From IMG/VR virus record IMGVR_UViG_3300033388_003009, positions 1 to 20,625 of that record: a DNA stretch of 20,625 bases. One strand, 5' to 3'. A program made the position numbers and the translations under genes. This DNA comes from a virus. How positions within the stretch are numbered: position 1 is the first letter of the stretch; each line of letters opens with the position of its first letter. Of the stretch, positions 13,851-20,174 are shown piece by piece. Under the pieces are notes generated by a model. It saw only the letters and a program-made list of their open reading frames with translations. It made no database searches and was not told the DNA's origin.

Positions 13851-14537
13851 ATGGATAAAATAATTAACGAAGATGATATACCGGTTATTGAAACAGATGA
13901 AAATGGTTATTGGGAAGTTTATCCAAACCATAAAATCTGGCACGATTACAAAGATATGCAATTTAAAGATTACAAAAAAGGTGAAGAAAAATACGGATTA
14001 GGAGGTAATTGGATGACATTAGAGGACGGAGATAACAAGGTTAGAATAGTAAGTGAGTTTATTGATTATGGAAGTCATTTTAATCAAGAAACAAAAAAAT
14101 CCGTTATATGTGTAGGAAAAGAAAATTGTATTCCTTGTCAGCAAGGAGATAAGCCAAGAGTTCAATATCTTGGTTGGATAATAGATAGAAAAGATAAGAA
14201 ATTAAAATTGATTCATATAGGACATCAGATTTTCAAACAGATTGGAGAATATGCTATGAATGAAGAATATGCTTTTGATAGTATTCCTGGATATGATATA
14301 ACTATTCGTAAATCAGGACAAGGATTAAAAACAGAATATACCGTTATTCCAGCAAGAAAGAATACTGATTTAACCGAAGAAGAAAAGTTAATGATAGAAG
14401 AAAAAATGAAAGATCCACAGAAGATAATTGATAGTATGAAAGCCAAAGTATCAAAGAGTGAGGGAGAAGAAAATACTGAAACAGAAACTACTGAAGAAAA
14501 AGAGAAAGAGGTAGATGTCAATGACATTCCGTTCTAA
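13851..14537 (+). CDS. Single-stranded DNA-binding protein (gp32-like)
   Basis: 228 residues from the ATG at 13851; a TTG 18 bases earlier is possible. It carries a cysteine cluster CVGKENCIPC (Cys87, 93 and 96) inside a beta-rich core running from about 50 to 180, and ends in a long acidic tail (from about residue 200) whose last residues are DVNDIPF. An acidic tail ending in a hydrophobic tip is the hallmark of phage and bacterial SSBs, where the tip recruits replication and repair partners. The core fits T4 gp32-type phage SSBs, which often bind zinc. Its neighbours (nuclease, HNH-like protein, replication initiator) support a DNA replication and recombination role. Confidence 0.8.
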   Translation: MDKIINEDDIPVIETDENGYWEVYPNHKIWHDYKDMQFKDYKKGEEKYGLGGNWMTLEDGDNKVRIVSEFIDYGSHFNQETKKSVICVGKENCIPCQQGDKPRVQYLGWIIDRKDKKLKLIHIGHQIFKQIGEYAMNEEYAFDSIPGYDITIRKSGQGLKTEYTVIPARKNTDLTEEEKLMIEEKMKDPQKIIDSMKAKVSKSEGEENTETETTEEKEKEVDVNDIPF

Positions 14538-14553
14538 AATAACATAAAAGTAT

Positions 14554-14760
14554 ATGGAATCAATAAATGAAAGAGTAATTAAGTTTAGTGGATCTTCTGC
14601 CATAGAAGAAGATTTAGAGTTAGGGCAGGAGGTATCAGTTAAAGTTGTTGGAGGAGTGGTTAAAATTGAATACAGGGACAATCAAGACGGGACTTGTGAC
14701 AAGGTTGCAGTTGTGAAATTAATGTCTGTTGAAAATGAAAAACAAGGGATTGAAGAATAG
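14554..14760 (+). CDS. Small beta-rich hypothetical protein
   Basis: 68 residues after the leader aacataaaagtatATG. It is mainly beta (VIKFSGSS, EVSVKVVGGVVKIEYRD, KVAVVKLMSVE) and could be an OB-like or small barrel fold. Not recognised. It lies 16 bases after the SSB gene and overlaps the HNH-like gene by 26 bases, so it probably belongs to the same translation unit. Confidence 0.5.
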   Translation: MESINERVIKFSGSSAIEEDLELGQEVSVKVVGGVVKIEYRDNQDGTCDKVAVVKLMSVENEKQGIEE

Positions 14761-15082
14761 ATTTGACATAGATAGATTAAACTCAGTATTTGCATTTTAC
14801 TACAAGTGCTTATGGTGTGATAAAGCAGGAGCAGATTGCTTCCATCACATCATAAGTGCAAGTAGTCCGAATTATAAAGAGGGAGAGTTTAATAGTTCTA
14901 TTTTAAATGCTTGTCCGATTCATAATTATAAATGTCATCTATATAATTCAGAACTGCATAAAACAGAAAATGAAAAAATGTTATTGAAAAAAGTATTAAA
15001 CATTTTAGCAAAAGAAAATATAAAGTTTAATGATTCAGACAGAAAGTTTTTTGATACTTATAGAAAATTATATGGCTATTGA
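14735..15082 (+). CDS. HNH-like zinc-binding nuclease candidate
   Basis: 115 residues from the ATG at 14735, overlapping the previous gene. A zinc-binding arrangement is clear: CLWC (Cys25 and Cys28), then CFHHI (His37 and His38), then NACPIHNYKCHL with Cys60, His63, Cys67 and His68. The HHI motif followed by a central Asn and a final His matches the beta-beta-alpha-metal core of HNH nucleases, with the cysteine pairs holding the fold. Phage proteins of this size can act as DNA-repair or packaging nucleases or as Holliday-junction processors. The fold call is fair; the specific role is unknown. Confidence 0.55.
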   Translation: MKNKGLKNRFDIDRLNSVFAFYYKCLWCDKAGADCFHHIISASSPNYKEGEFNSSILNACPIHNYKCHLYNSELHKTENEKMLLKKVLNILAKENIKFNDSDRKFFDTYRKLYGY

Positions 15083-15100
15083 CAAATTATGCATAGGGTC

Positions 15101-15128
15101 TTGACAGGGTGTTCTCATTTGTTATAAT
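15101..15128 (+). promoter_or_regulatory. Sigma70 promoter P4 with upstream TTGACA repeat
   Basis: TTGACA at 15101-15106, 16-base spacer, TATAAT at 15123-15128, preceded by TAGGGTC. A second TTGACA lies at 15079-15084, 22 bases upstream, the same spacing as at P2. It drives the replication initiator-like gene and those after it. Confidence 0.88.
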
Positions 15129-15135
15129 TAAGGTA

Positions 15136-15180
15136 GTGGGAGGATTGACTTTCTGTAAATAAAATCTTTAGTTCTCCCAT
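15136..15180 (+). promoter_or_regulatory. Leader hairpin before the replication initiator gene
   Basis: GTGGGAG (15136-15142) pairs with CTCCCAT (15174-15180), 7 bp including one G-U, with a 31-base loop. It occupies the leader between P4 and the ATG at 15194 and leaves only the A/T-rich start region single-stranded. It may protect the 5' end or control translation. Confidence 0.55.
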
Positions 15181-15193
15181 TATCATAAATAAA

Positions 15194-15961
15194 ATGGAAA
15201 AACAATTAACACTTTTTAAGGTAAGAGATTTGAGAAAAAAGGATCAATTTAAGATAGATGATAAATATCTTAATGGATATGCAAGAGTTTGCAAACCAGT
15301 AGCAACAGCAATTTATAATTCATTATGCAGACACGCAGAATTTCATAGTCAAAAAGCATTTCCATCTCAACAATTAATGGCTTATCAACATAATATTTCA
15401 GTTAAAACGGTAAGTAGAGCAATAAGAAAATTAGCAGAATATAATATAATCTTAATAGAACGAGATAGAAGCAGAGGAAAGTTTGATAGATATATTTATA
15501 CACTTTTAGATAAATCAGAATGGAATGTAATCAACCAGCGGACAAAAACGACTACTGGTGAACCAGCGGACAAATCCACCAGCAGACAAAAAACCAGTAT
15601 GGTGAAAAGGGATACTAAGGATAACAAAGAGTATAAGGATAACAAATATACATATAAGGATAATAAAGAGAGAGAAGCAAAACTTTCTCCTGCTGAAGAA
15701 ATGAGACTATTTTTAAATGAGAAGGAATATTTTATAAAGGTAAGTAATTTAATAGCAGAAAAATCTGGGATCCAACAAGATTCAGTTTTACGAGAATTAT
15801 ATAATTTTAAAAGTTATTGGTCTGAACTTAATAATAGTGGTAAAAAGCAGAGATGGGAATTAGAAAAAACATTTGAACTTAAAAGAAGATTGGGAACTTG
15901 GCTTAGAAATGCAAACAAGTTTAATAAGTCAAAAGGTAAAAACATAATTTTTGCAAATTGA
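15194..15961 (+). CDS. Winged-helix replication initiator-like protein
   Basis: 255 residues. The N-terminal ~110 residues form a helix-turn-helix/winged-helix domain: PVATAIYNSLCRHAEFHSQKAF is followed by PSQQLMAYQHNISVKTVSRAI and a wing (NIILIERDRSRGKFDRYIYTLL). A Lys/Thr-rich linker (about 115-165) follows, then a C-terminal helical region similar in style to DnaD/replication-initiator proteins. Phage proteins of this build bind the origin or load helicase. It is the first gene after promoter P4. No origin repeats were seen inside the gene. A transcription regulator with the same fold cannot be excluded. Confidence 0.65.
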   Translation: MEKQLTLFKVRDLRKKDQFKIDDKYLNGYARVCKPVATAIYNSLCRHAEFHSQKAFPSQQLMAYQHNISVKTVSRAIRKLAEYNIILIERDRSRGKFDRYIYTLLDKSEWNVINQRTKTTTGEPADKSTSRQKTSMVKRDTKDNKEYKDNKYTYKDNKEREAKLSPAEEMRLFLNEKEYFIKVSNLIAEKSGIQQDSVLRELYNFKSYWSELNNSGKKQRWELEKTFELKRRLGTWLRNANKFNKSKGKNIIFAN

Positions 15962-15962
15962 T

Positions 15963-16295
15963 ATGGAAATGAGATACAAAATAATACTTTCAAATTGTAA
16001 GCAGGGAATAACTATTAGAGAAGAAGAATTGAAGTCAGTTTTAGCAGGAATTAATTCAGGGAGTATTGTAATAGTTAAAGAGGGTATTTTCAATCCAAGT
16101 TATTTTGTAGGAATAGTTGAGGATAAAGAACGAATGGACGAAATTGCAGAATACCTAAAATTGGAAAGACCATTAAAAGAACCAAGTCCATTTGCAAAAT
16201 TATTATCAGGGAAAATGTCAATGATAGATTCTCCTCAGGAGAGAACAAAAATTCAAGAAAAAGTCGCGAGTGAGGAAAGAAAACTAAAAACATAA
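15963..16295 (+). CDS. Hypothetical protein
   Basis: 110 residues from the ATG at 15963, one base after the previous stop (an in-frame TTG lies 12 bases upstream). A mixed alpha/beta N-terminal half (YKIILSNCKQGITIREEELK, SIVIVKEGIFNPSYFVGIVED) suggests a small beta-sheet domain, followed by a basic helical tail. It may bind a partner of the replication protein next to it. Not recognised. Confidence 0.5.
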   Translation: MEMRYKIILSNCKQGITIREEELKSVLAGINSGSIVIVKEGIFNPSYFVGIVEDKERMDEIAEYLKLERPLKEPSPFAKLLSGKMSMIDSPQERTKIQEKVASEERKLKT

Positions 16296-16299
16296 AAAT

Positions 16300-16629
16300 A
16301 TGGAAAACATTTATAAATACTTTCATATTAATACGCCTTACTATGGTGCTTGGTCTAAATATGGCTGGGGCAGGGACGATTGGGGTTTAGGGTTGTGCAA
16401 AGAAAGAATAGACAGATATGCTAAAACGAATGAAACGATATTTGTGTCTTATAAAGAAAAAAAACAACTATATACTATTAAGGCGAGGAAAGTTCAAAAA
16501 TATCCAGTTGAAAAATTGTGGAATAGATTAGAGGTTTATATAATACCAAAGTCAAGTTTAAATTATAAGCCAACTCCAAAAAAATTAGATACGATAGAGG
16601 AATTGGCAAAAGCAGGAGTCTTTGGATAA
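16300..16629 (+). CDS. Hypothetical protein rich in Tyr and Trp
   Basis: 109 residues after the leader acataaaaatATG. The first half is aromatic (FHINTPYYGAWSKYGWGRDD) and the rest basic and beta-rich. No motif recognised. The gene sits in the replication block between an unknown gene and the 3D-domain protein. Confidence 0.5.
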   Translation: MENIYKYFHINTPYYGAWSKYGWGRDDWGLGLCKERIDRYAKTNETIFVSYKEKKQLYTIKARKVQKYPVEKLWNRLEVYIIPKSSLNYKPTPKKLDTIEELAKAGVFG

Positions 16630-16632
16630 TTT

Positions 16633-17130
16633 ATGATTAAAAAACAACAAAATGACGAACCGCCACTTAATTGGATAGATCCAGATAAGATGATGCTTAT
16701 TCTTACAATCATAATTGTAATAACTTCCATCGCATTTGTCTGGGCGATAAATCATTGGGCAAAAGTGCCAGAAGAAGAACAAAAAGAAATTAGTTTAAGT
16801 AGTTATTTAATAGCACAAGCACCACCATATCTTTTTACAGAACATAGTATAAGAGCAACCTTGTCAGCATACAATCCAGTAGAGGAACAATGCGATTCAA
16901 CGCCAGATATAACTGCTTCAGGCAGAAAAGTAAGAGAAGGATATATAGCAAATAATTGTTTACCATTTGGGACGATAGTAAAAATAGAAGGAAAATATTA
17001 TGAGGTTCAAGACAGAATGAATAAGAGATATAGTTGTGAATATTTTGACATTTTAATGTTTGATTATCACGAGGCAATAGTATTTGGTCGTCAAATTAAA
17101 GAGATTAAGTATTATAAATTAGTTATATGA
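16633..17130 (+). CDS. Membrane-anchored 3D-domain protein (lytic transglycosylase-like)
   Basis: 165 residues. A transmembrane helix (about 20-40) follows a short cytoplasmic N-terminus, leaving an extracytoplasmic C-terminal domain. That domain (about 75-165) matches the 3D double-psi beta-barrel of MltA/YocH-type peptidoglycan enzymes: ATLSAYNPVEEQCDSTPDI, TASGRKVREGYIA, the PFGTIVKI strand, Asp127 in VQDRMN and Asp139 in the FDILMF strand. These conserved aspartates are the signature of the 3D domain. Its location in the early region, far from the lysis cassette, is unusual; it may remodel the wall early in infection or prevent superinfection. The ATG of the next gene overlaps its TGA stop. 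Confidence 0.7.
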   Translation: MIKKQQNDEPPLNWIDPDKMMLILTIIIVITSIAFVWAINHWAKVPEEEQKEISLSSYLIAQAPPYLFTEHSIRATLSAYNPVEEQCDSTPDITASGRKVREGYIANNCLPFGTIVKIEGKYYEVQDRMNKRYSCEYFDILMFDYHEAIVFGRQIKEIKYYKLVI

Positions 17131-17282
17131 AAAAAACAAAAGCGTGGGCATTGATAGATAAAAAAGGAAAGTTAATTGACAGATGTGTTTTTAGAACTAA
17201 AGGAGAAGCGGAATTTGATTTAGATGAAGATTTAGGTGAAAAAATAATTAAAGTAGATATTATAAGATATGACAAAAAATAA
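17127..17282 (+). CDS. Small hypothetical protein
   Basis: 51 residues with an ATGA start-stop overlap with the 3D-domain gene. Short beta-rich N-terminus (KAWALIDKKGKLIDRCVF), then an acidic helix and a beta-like end. Not recognised. The overlap suggests co-translation with the membrane protein. Confidence 0.5.
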   Translation: MKKTKAWALIDKKGKLIDRCVFRTKGEAEFDLDEDLGEKIIKVDIIRYDKK

Positions 17283-17302
17283 AGGTTATGGTATTAAAAA
17301 AT

Positions 17303-17653
17303 ATGAAATTAATTTTGACAGGCAACCCATTAAGCACACAAACAATTTATAGATCTTCTTGTCGTGGAAGGTTTCCTACACGCTATATGACAAAACAGGG
17401 TAAGGAGTTGAAAGAACAATATAAATTGGAAGCCAAAGAACAATATAAAGAGGAAATAATATCAGGCGATTGCGAGTTAGAAATTACTTTATTTTTTAAA
17501 GACAAGAGAAGGAGAGATGTAGATAACTTCAATAAATTGATTTTAGATTCTTTACAGGGAATAGTATATGAAGACGATAAACAAATACAAAAATTAATAA
17601 TTGTAAAAGATTACGATAAAGAAAATCCAAGAACAGAAGTAATAATTAAGTAG
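17303..17653 (+). CDS. rusA: RusA-type Holliday junction resolvase
   Basis: 116 residues from the ATG at 17303; an upstream ATG at 17288 would add five. The start MKLILTGNPLSTQTIYR and the block RRRDVDNFNKLILDSLQGIVYEDD are diagnostic of RusA: Asp72, Asp74, Asn75, Asp82 and Asp91/92 supply the metal-binding acidic residues seen in the family. The enzyme resolves four-way DNA junctions as a homodimer. It closes the phage recombination set with the RecB-like nuclease and SSB. RusA-type resolvases are common in tailed phages. Confidence 0.9.
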   Translation: MKLILTGNPLSTQTIYRSSCRGRFPTRYMTKQGKELKEQYKLEAKEQYKEEIISGDCELEITLFFKDKRRRDVDNFNKLILDSLQGIVYEDDKQIQKLIIVKDYDKENPRTEVIIK

Positions 17654-17670
17654 TCCATTAAAATAAAAAT

Positions 17671-17680
17671 AGGAGGTGAT
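17671..17680 (+). promoter_or_regulatory. Full-length Shine-Dalgarno site before the HAD gene
   Basis: AGGAGGTGAT, four bases before the ATG at 17685. It is a complete match to the 3' end of bacterial 16S rRNA, unlike the A/T leaders of most genes here. The same ten bases recur at 18737-18746 before the ATG at 18752. Confidence 0.85.
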
Positions 17681-17684
17681 AAAA

Positions 17685-18276
17685 ATGCTGATAATGATTG
17701 ACCTTGACGGAACTTTATTTGACACATACCACGAAATAGACATACTACACAAAGCACTATTTGGCAAAGAGTTAGATTGGAACGCACTAAAAGATAAAGA
17801 TGACTCTTACTGGAAGACAAAATCAGGCAAGTGGACAATGCAAATGTTTCAAAATGACCAATTCTATGCCGAACTTTGACCAATTCTATGCCGAACTTAA
17901 AGCATACAAAGGAGCAAGAGAAGTATTAAGGATATTTATGAGAAATCCTAAAAACGAGATACTCTATTGCACTGCCAGAAGTCCTTGTTTAGAAGAAGCA
18001 ACTGCCTATTCTCTGGGATTAAACAAAATGCCGTATGGCGATTTAATCTTTGTTAGTAGGAAAGATACCCATTTAAGAAAATTAGAAGTAGCAGTGTTAG
18101 AATGTCCCGATGTATGTATAGATGATGAATCACGAGTATTATTCGCTTTACGAGAACAATGTTTAGCAACTATCTGCTATACACAGGATTACAACAAGAA
18201 ATATCCATTCGGCTACCGTGCTAACGATTGGAACGATGTTCACGAAATATTGAAGGGAATGCAACCAAACCAATGA
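17685..18276 (+). pseudogene. HAD-family phosphatase gene broken by a 22-bp duplication
   Basis: The N-terminal frame begins MLIMIDLDGTLFDT, with the HAD motif I aspartates at residues 6 and 8, and stops at TGA (17877-17879). The rest continues in another frame with motif II-like CTARS and motif IV-like CIDDES, ending at TGA (18274). The break falls in a perfect 22-bp tandem repeat at 17855-17898; removing one copy restores a single frame of 189 codons. The intact enzyme would be a small HAD phosphatase, perhaps a nucleotidase. The gene has a full SD and is GC-richer than its neighbours. As given it makes only a 64-residue fragment, unless the duplication is an assembly error or a variable site. 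Confidence 0.85.
17855..17898 (+). repeat. Perfect 22-bp tandem duplication inside the HAD gene
   Basis: Copies at 17855-17876 and 17877-17898 are identical, starting TGACCAATTC and ending GAACTT. The length is not a multiple of three, so the duplication shifts the frame. No further copies are present. Confidence 0.97.
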
Positions 18277-18307
18277 GGGGTGGTTTGTAAAAAAACGACT
18301 GCCCCTC
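18275..18307 (+). other. Intercistronic hairpin after the HAD gene
   Basis: GAGGGGTGGTT (18275-18285) pairs with GACTGCCCCTC (18297-18307) over 11 bp including three G-U pairs, with an 11-base loop. It overlaps the TGA stop. No T-tract follows. CCTCCTA at 18304-18310 is complementary to the SD sites in this region. Related in sequence to the hairpins at 2671 and 19826. Confidence 0.75.
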
Positions 18308-18326
18308 CTAAATAAAATATAAATAT

Positions 18327-18575
18327 ATGAATAAACAAGATTATAATTTAACAAACTGGGTTGGAGTATTAGAAACAGATTGGGATTATTTTAGAGAAGA
18401 TTTTGGTTCTGCTAATATGGAAAATATAATAGACAGACTTTTATTTCTTCAAAAAGAAAAAATATTAAAAACAATTGAATGGGATGATGAAACAGATAAA
18501 GTATCAATAAATGGTTGTAATATAAATGATGAAGATGATTTGAATGAAGCAATAGAGGGATTAAAACGATTTTAA
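18327..18575 (+). CDS. Small acidic hypothetical protein, native style
   Basis: 82 residues, acidic, with the native leader aaaatataaatatATG and very AT-rich codons. It contains WDYFREDFGSANMENIIDRL and a C-terminal acidic helix (DEDDLNEAIEGLKRF). Not recognised. It lies between the two SD-led units, each bounded by hairpins, and looks like a phage gene left between two acquired pieces. Confidence 0.55.
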   Translation: MNKQDYNLTNWVGVLETDWDYFREDFGSANMENIIDRLLFLQKEKILKTIEWDDETDKVSINGCNINDEDDLNEAIEGLKRF

Positions 18576-18606
18576 GAGGAGGTTTAACCTAATAAAAAAT
18601 CTCCTC
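18576..18606 (+). other. Hairpin between the 18327 gene and the RNA element
   Basis: GAGGAG (18576-18581) pairs with CTCCTC (18601-18606); GGTTT/AAAT pairs extend the stem to about 10 bp. CTCCT at 18601-18605 is also complementary to AGGAG in the downstream SD (18737), so it could switch between the two partners. Confidence 0.55.
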
Positions 18607-18613
18607 GTATAAA

Positions 18614-18713
18614 TAGTTCTTTTTTGGGGCGACTGCAGTATGGGGAGCATTAGAGAATGCCCAACTCCGATGAAAGGGATACCAAGTAATCGGGACTCCC
18701 CAAAAGAGAATTA
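18614..18713 (+). ncRNA. Strongly folded ~100-nt RNA element upstream of an SD-led gene
   Basis: Bases 18614-18629 pair with 18698-18713 in an uninterrupted 16-bp helix (two G-U pairs). Inside, GCATT/AATGC (18647-18660) makes a hairpin with an AGAG loop, optionally extended by GGAG/CTCC, and CCGAT (18667-18671) pairs with ATCGG (18689-18693). Within that loop GG-GATA-CC forms a small tip. AGT (18637-18639) can pair with ACT (18695-18697). No coding potential is seen. The element ends 23 bases before a full SD site, so a cis-regulatory role or an independent small RNA are both possible. It matches no riboswitch or ribozyme consensus I can recall. Confidence 0.6.
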
Positions 18714-18751
18714 TTAAAGAAACTTAAAAACTAAATAGGAGGTGATAAAGA

Positions 18752-18883
18752 ATGAAGAAGACATTAACTGAACTTACAAAAGAAGGTTGGTATAAAGTAG
18801 GAGAGTATGGACTTAACTGCGAGATTTACAAACGAGGAGAGCATAGATTGATATGGAATAGAGAAACTCACCACATACAATAG
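18752..18883 (+). CDS. Small SD-led hypothetical protein
   Basis: 43 residues, starting five bases after a full AGGAGGTGAT site. The sequence MKKTLTELTKEGWYKVGEYG followed by a beta-hairpin-like basic end (EIYKRGEHRLIWNRETHHIQ) suggests a small folded protein. It lies directly upstream of the truncated phosphoesterase in a different frame; it is either an independent small protein or the remains of an upstream part of a fused gene. Not recognised. Confidence 0.55.
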   Translation: MKKTLTELTKEGWYKVGEYGLNCEIYKRGEHRLIWNRETHHIQ

Positions 18884-18906
18884 TCATCTTAGGAGATGGA
18901 TTAGAA

Positions 18907-19557
18907 ATGGAAGCTGTAAATCATTGGCAACACGATAAAAAGAATAGGAAGTTTTTAGAAGGCAAACGACTTAAAAAAGAGTATGATGATTTTGACCGAG
19001 ACATACTAACTCCATTAGAAAAGGCTTGTGAAAAAGTAGACAAACGAAGAAAACCTACCAGAAAGATTTATATGGGTGGTAATCACGAACATTGGATCAA
19101 CACATTACTGGCTAAATTTCCTGAATTTATAGGTATGCTTGAACCTGAAAGTTATCTGCATTTAGCAGAAAGAAAATGGGAATGGATACCATTCCTTGAT
19201 AGAGGACATAGGGGATTACTTTCATTTGGGAAATTAACTGTAATGCACGGTCAATATCATAATAAATATCATACCAGCAAGACAGCTGACGAGTATTCTC
19301 ATAGCGTTGCATATTGCCATACTCACGATGTCCAGCTTTATACAAAAGTGTTTAGCGATGATCTCGGTTTTCATACTGCACAGAGCATTGGTTGTCTTTG
19401 CAACCGGAGTCCGGCTTTCAAATGGGGTAAACCAAACAGATGGGTAAATGCATTTGGCATATTATATGTAAGAAGTGATGGAATGTATAATTTATATGTT
19501 CCAATCATAATCGCTGGAAAGTTTGTCTTTGCTAATAAACTCTTCGGAGGTGATTAG
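18907..19557 (+). CDS. Calcineurin-like metallophosphoesterase, N-terminally truncated
   Basis: 216 residues from the first ATG. GGNHEHW (Asn59, His60, Glu61), VMHGQY (His114) and CHTHD (His138, His140) are the later metal-binding motifs of calcineurin-like phosphoesterases; the usual Gly before HTH is Cys here. The frame is open upstream to 18862 and reads IVILGDGLEME, a typical motif II, but no usable start codon precedes it, and the motif I DxH strand is absent. The N-terminal ~40-50 residues therefore seem to have been lost. An in-frame SD-like TAGGAG at 18890-18895 would place translation after the GD motif. Probably inactive, or a relic. Confidence 0.7.
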   Translation: MEAVNHWQHDKKNRKFLEGKRLKKEYDDFDRDILTPLEKACEKVDKRRKPTRKIYMGGNHEHWINTLLAKFPEFIGMLEPESYLHLAERKWEWIPFLDRGHRGLLSFGKLTVMHGQYHNKYHTSKTADEYSHSVAYCHTHDVQLYTKVFSDDLGFHTAQSIGCLCNRSPAFKWGKPNRWVNAFGILYVRSDGMYNLYVPIIIAGKFVFANKLFGGD

Positions 19558-19558
19558 A

Positions 19559-19819
19559 TTGATTATAAGAAAAATAGCAAAGTTAATGAGAATTGCCGAA
19601 GTAGGAAAAATGAGAGACATCTATCATTGTTCGTTGTATGATCGATGCTTAAAAGTTCCTTGTGCCTATCCTACCAAATCCAGATGTGAGACAATTTTCT
19701 ATGTAGATGAGAAAAATACTTTTCAACTTTGTCGTTGGAGGGTGGAAGAATTAGGACTGGAACTATGTATTAAAGAAGCAGAAGCATTAGCAAAATGGGA
19801 AGAAATGGAAGCACAATAA
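19559..19819 (+). CDS. Small cysteine-rich SD-led protein
   Basis: 86 residues from a TTG at 19559, chosen because CGGAGGTGAT (19545-19554) precedes it and the phosphoesterase stops at 19557; a longer frame opens at 19523. Six Cys and several basic residues appear in HCSLYDRC, VPCAY, SRCETIF and QLCRWRV, suggesting a zinc-binding or disulphide-bonded fold, followed by an acidic helical tail. Not recognised. It is translated in tandem with the phosphoesterase. Confidence 0.55.
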   Translation: MIIRKIAKLMRIAEVGKMRDIYHCSLYDRCLKVPCAYPTKSRCETIFYVDEKNTFQLCRWRVEELGLELCIKEAEALAKWEEMEAQ

Positions 19820-19825
19820 AAACAA

Positions 19826-19857
19826 AGGGGGTGGTTTAGATAACTATTCTGCCCCCT
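19826..19857 (+). other. Intercistronic hairpin ending the SD-led unit
   Basis: AGGGGGTGG (19826-19834) pairs with CTGCCCCCT (19849-19857) over 9 bp including two G-U pairs. It lies six bases after the stop of the cysteine-rich gene. The 5' arm GGGGTGGTTT and 3' arm CTGCCCC repeat those of the 18275 hairpin. No T-tract follows. Confidence 0.75.
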
Positions 19858-19877
19858 ACCAAAATAATTAAACTTAT

Positions 19878-20153
19878 ATGTTAACACTCAAAAAATTAAA
19901 AGAAATAAAACCACATACTATCTTTGAGTTTAAGGCAGGAGAGAACGAGGAAAGAACTTTTATGTGGGTAGCAGTTAAGGGAGGAATACACGACTGGGCT
20001 ATTTACACCAGTTTAAATGCTATTCCTATGGTAGATTTTTGGGGAGGAGATAAAAAAGGAATAGCTGACTACGGACAGAAATTACACGATGAAAAGAAAA
20101 TAAAAGAACTTGTTCCTTGTGATGATGAGGCATTCAAAATGTATAGATATTAA
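19878..20153 (+). CDS. Conserved small protein of unknown function
   Basis: 91 residues. The order KEIKPHTIFEFKAG, MWVAVKGGIHDWAIYTS, GIADYGQKLHDEKKIKELVP and CDDEAFKMYRY recalls a family of small proteins common in Firmicutes and their phages (IHDWAIY followed by a G.K segment and a C-terminal YR). I recognise the pattern but know no function. The native aacttatATG leader replaces the SD sites seen just upstream. Mostly beta with short helices. Confidence 0.55.
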   Translation: MLTLKKLKEIKPHTIFEFKAGENEERTFMWVAVKGGIHDWAIYTSLNAIPMVDFWGGDKKGIADYGQKLHDEKKIKELVPCDDEAFKMYRY

Positions 20154-20174
20154 CTTAACTAATAATTAAAATAT

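Noticed and set aside
17308-17320. TTGACA inside the RusA gene
   Set aside because: Lies in coding sequence with no -10 at proper spacing.
18614-18713. Hammerhead ribozyme or TPP, c-di-GMP or SRP-type RNA
   Set aside because: The conserved cores (CUGAUGA with GAAA, CUGAGA, GGAAGCAGC) are absent.
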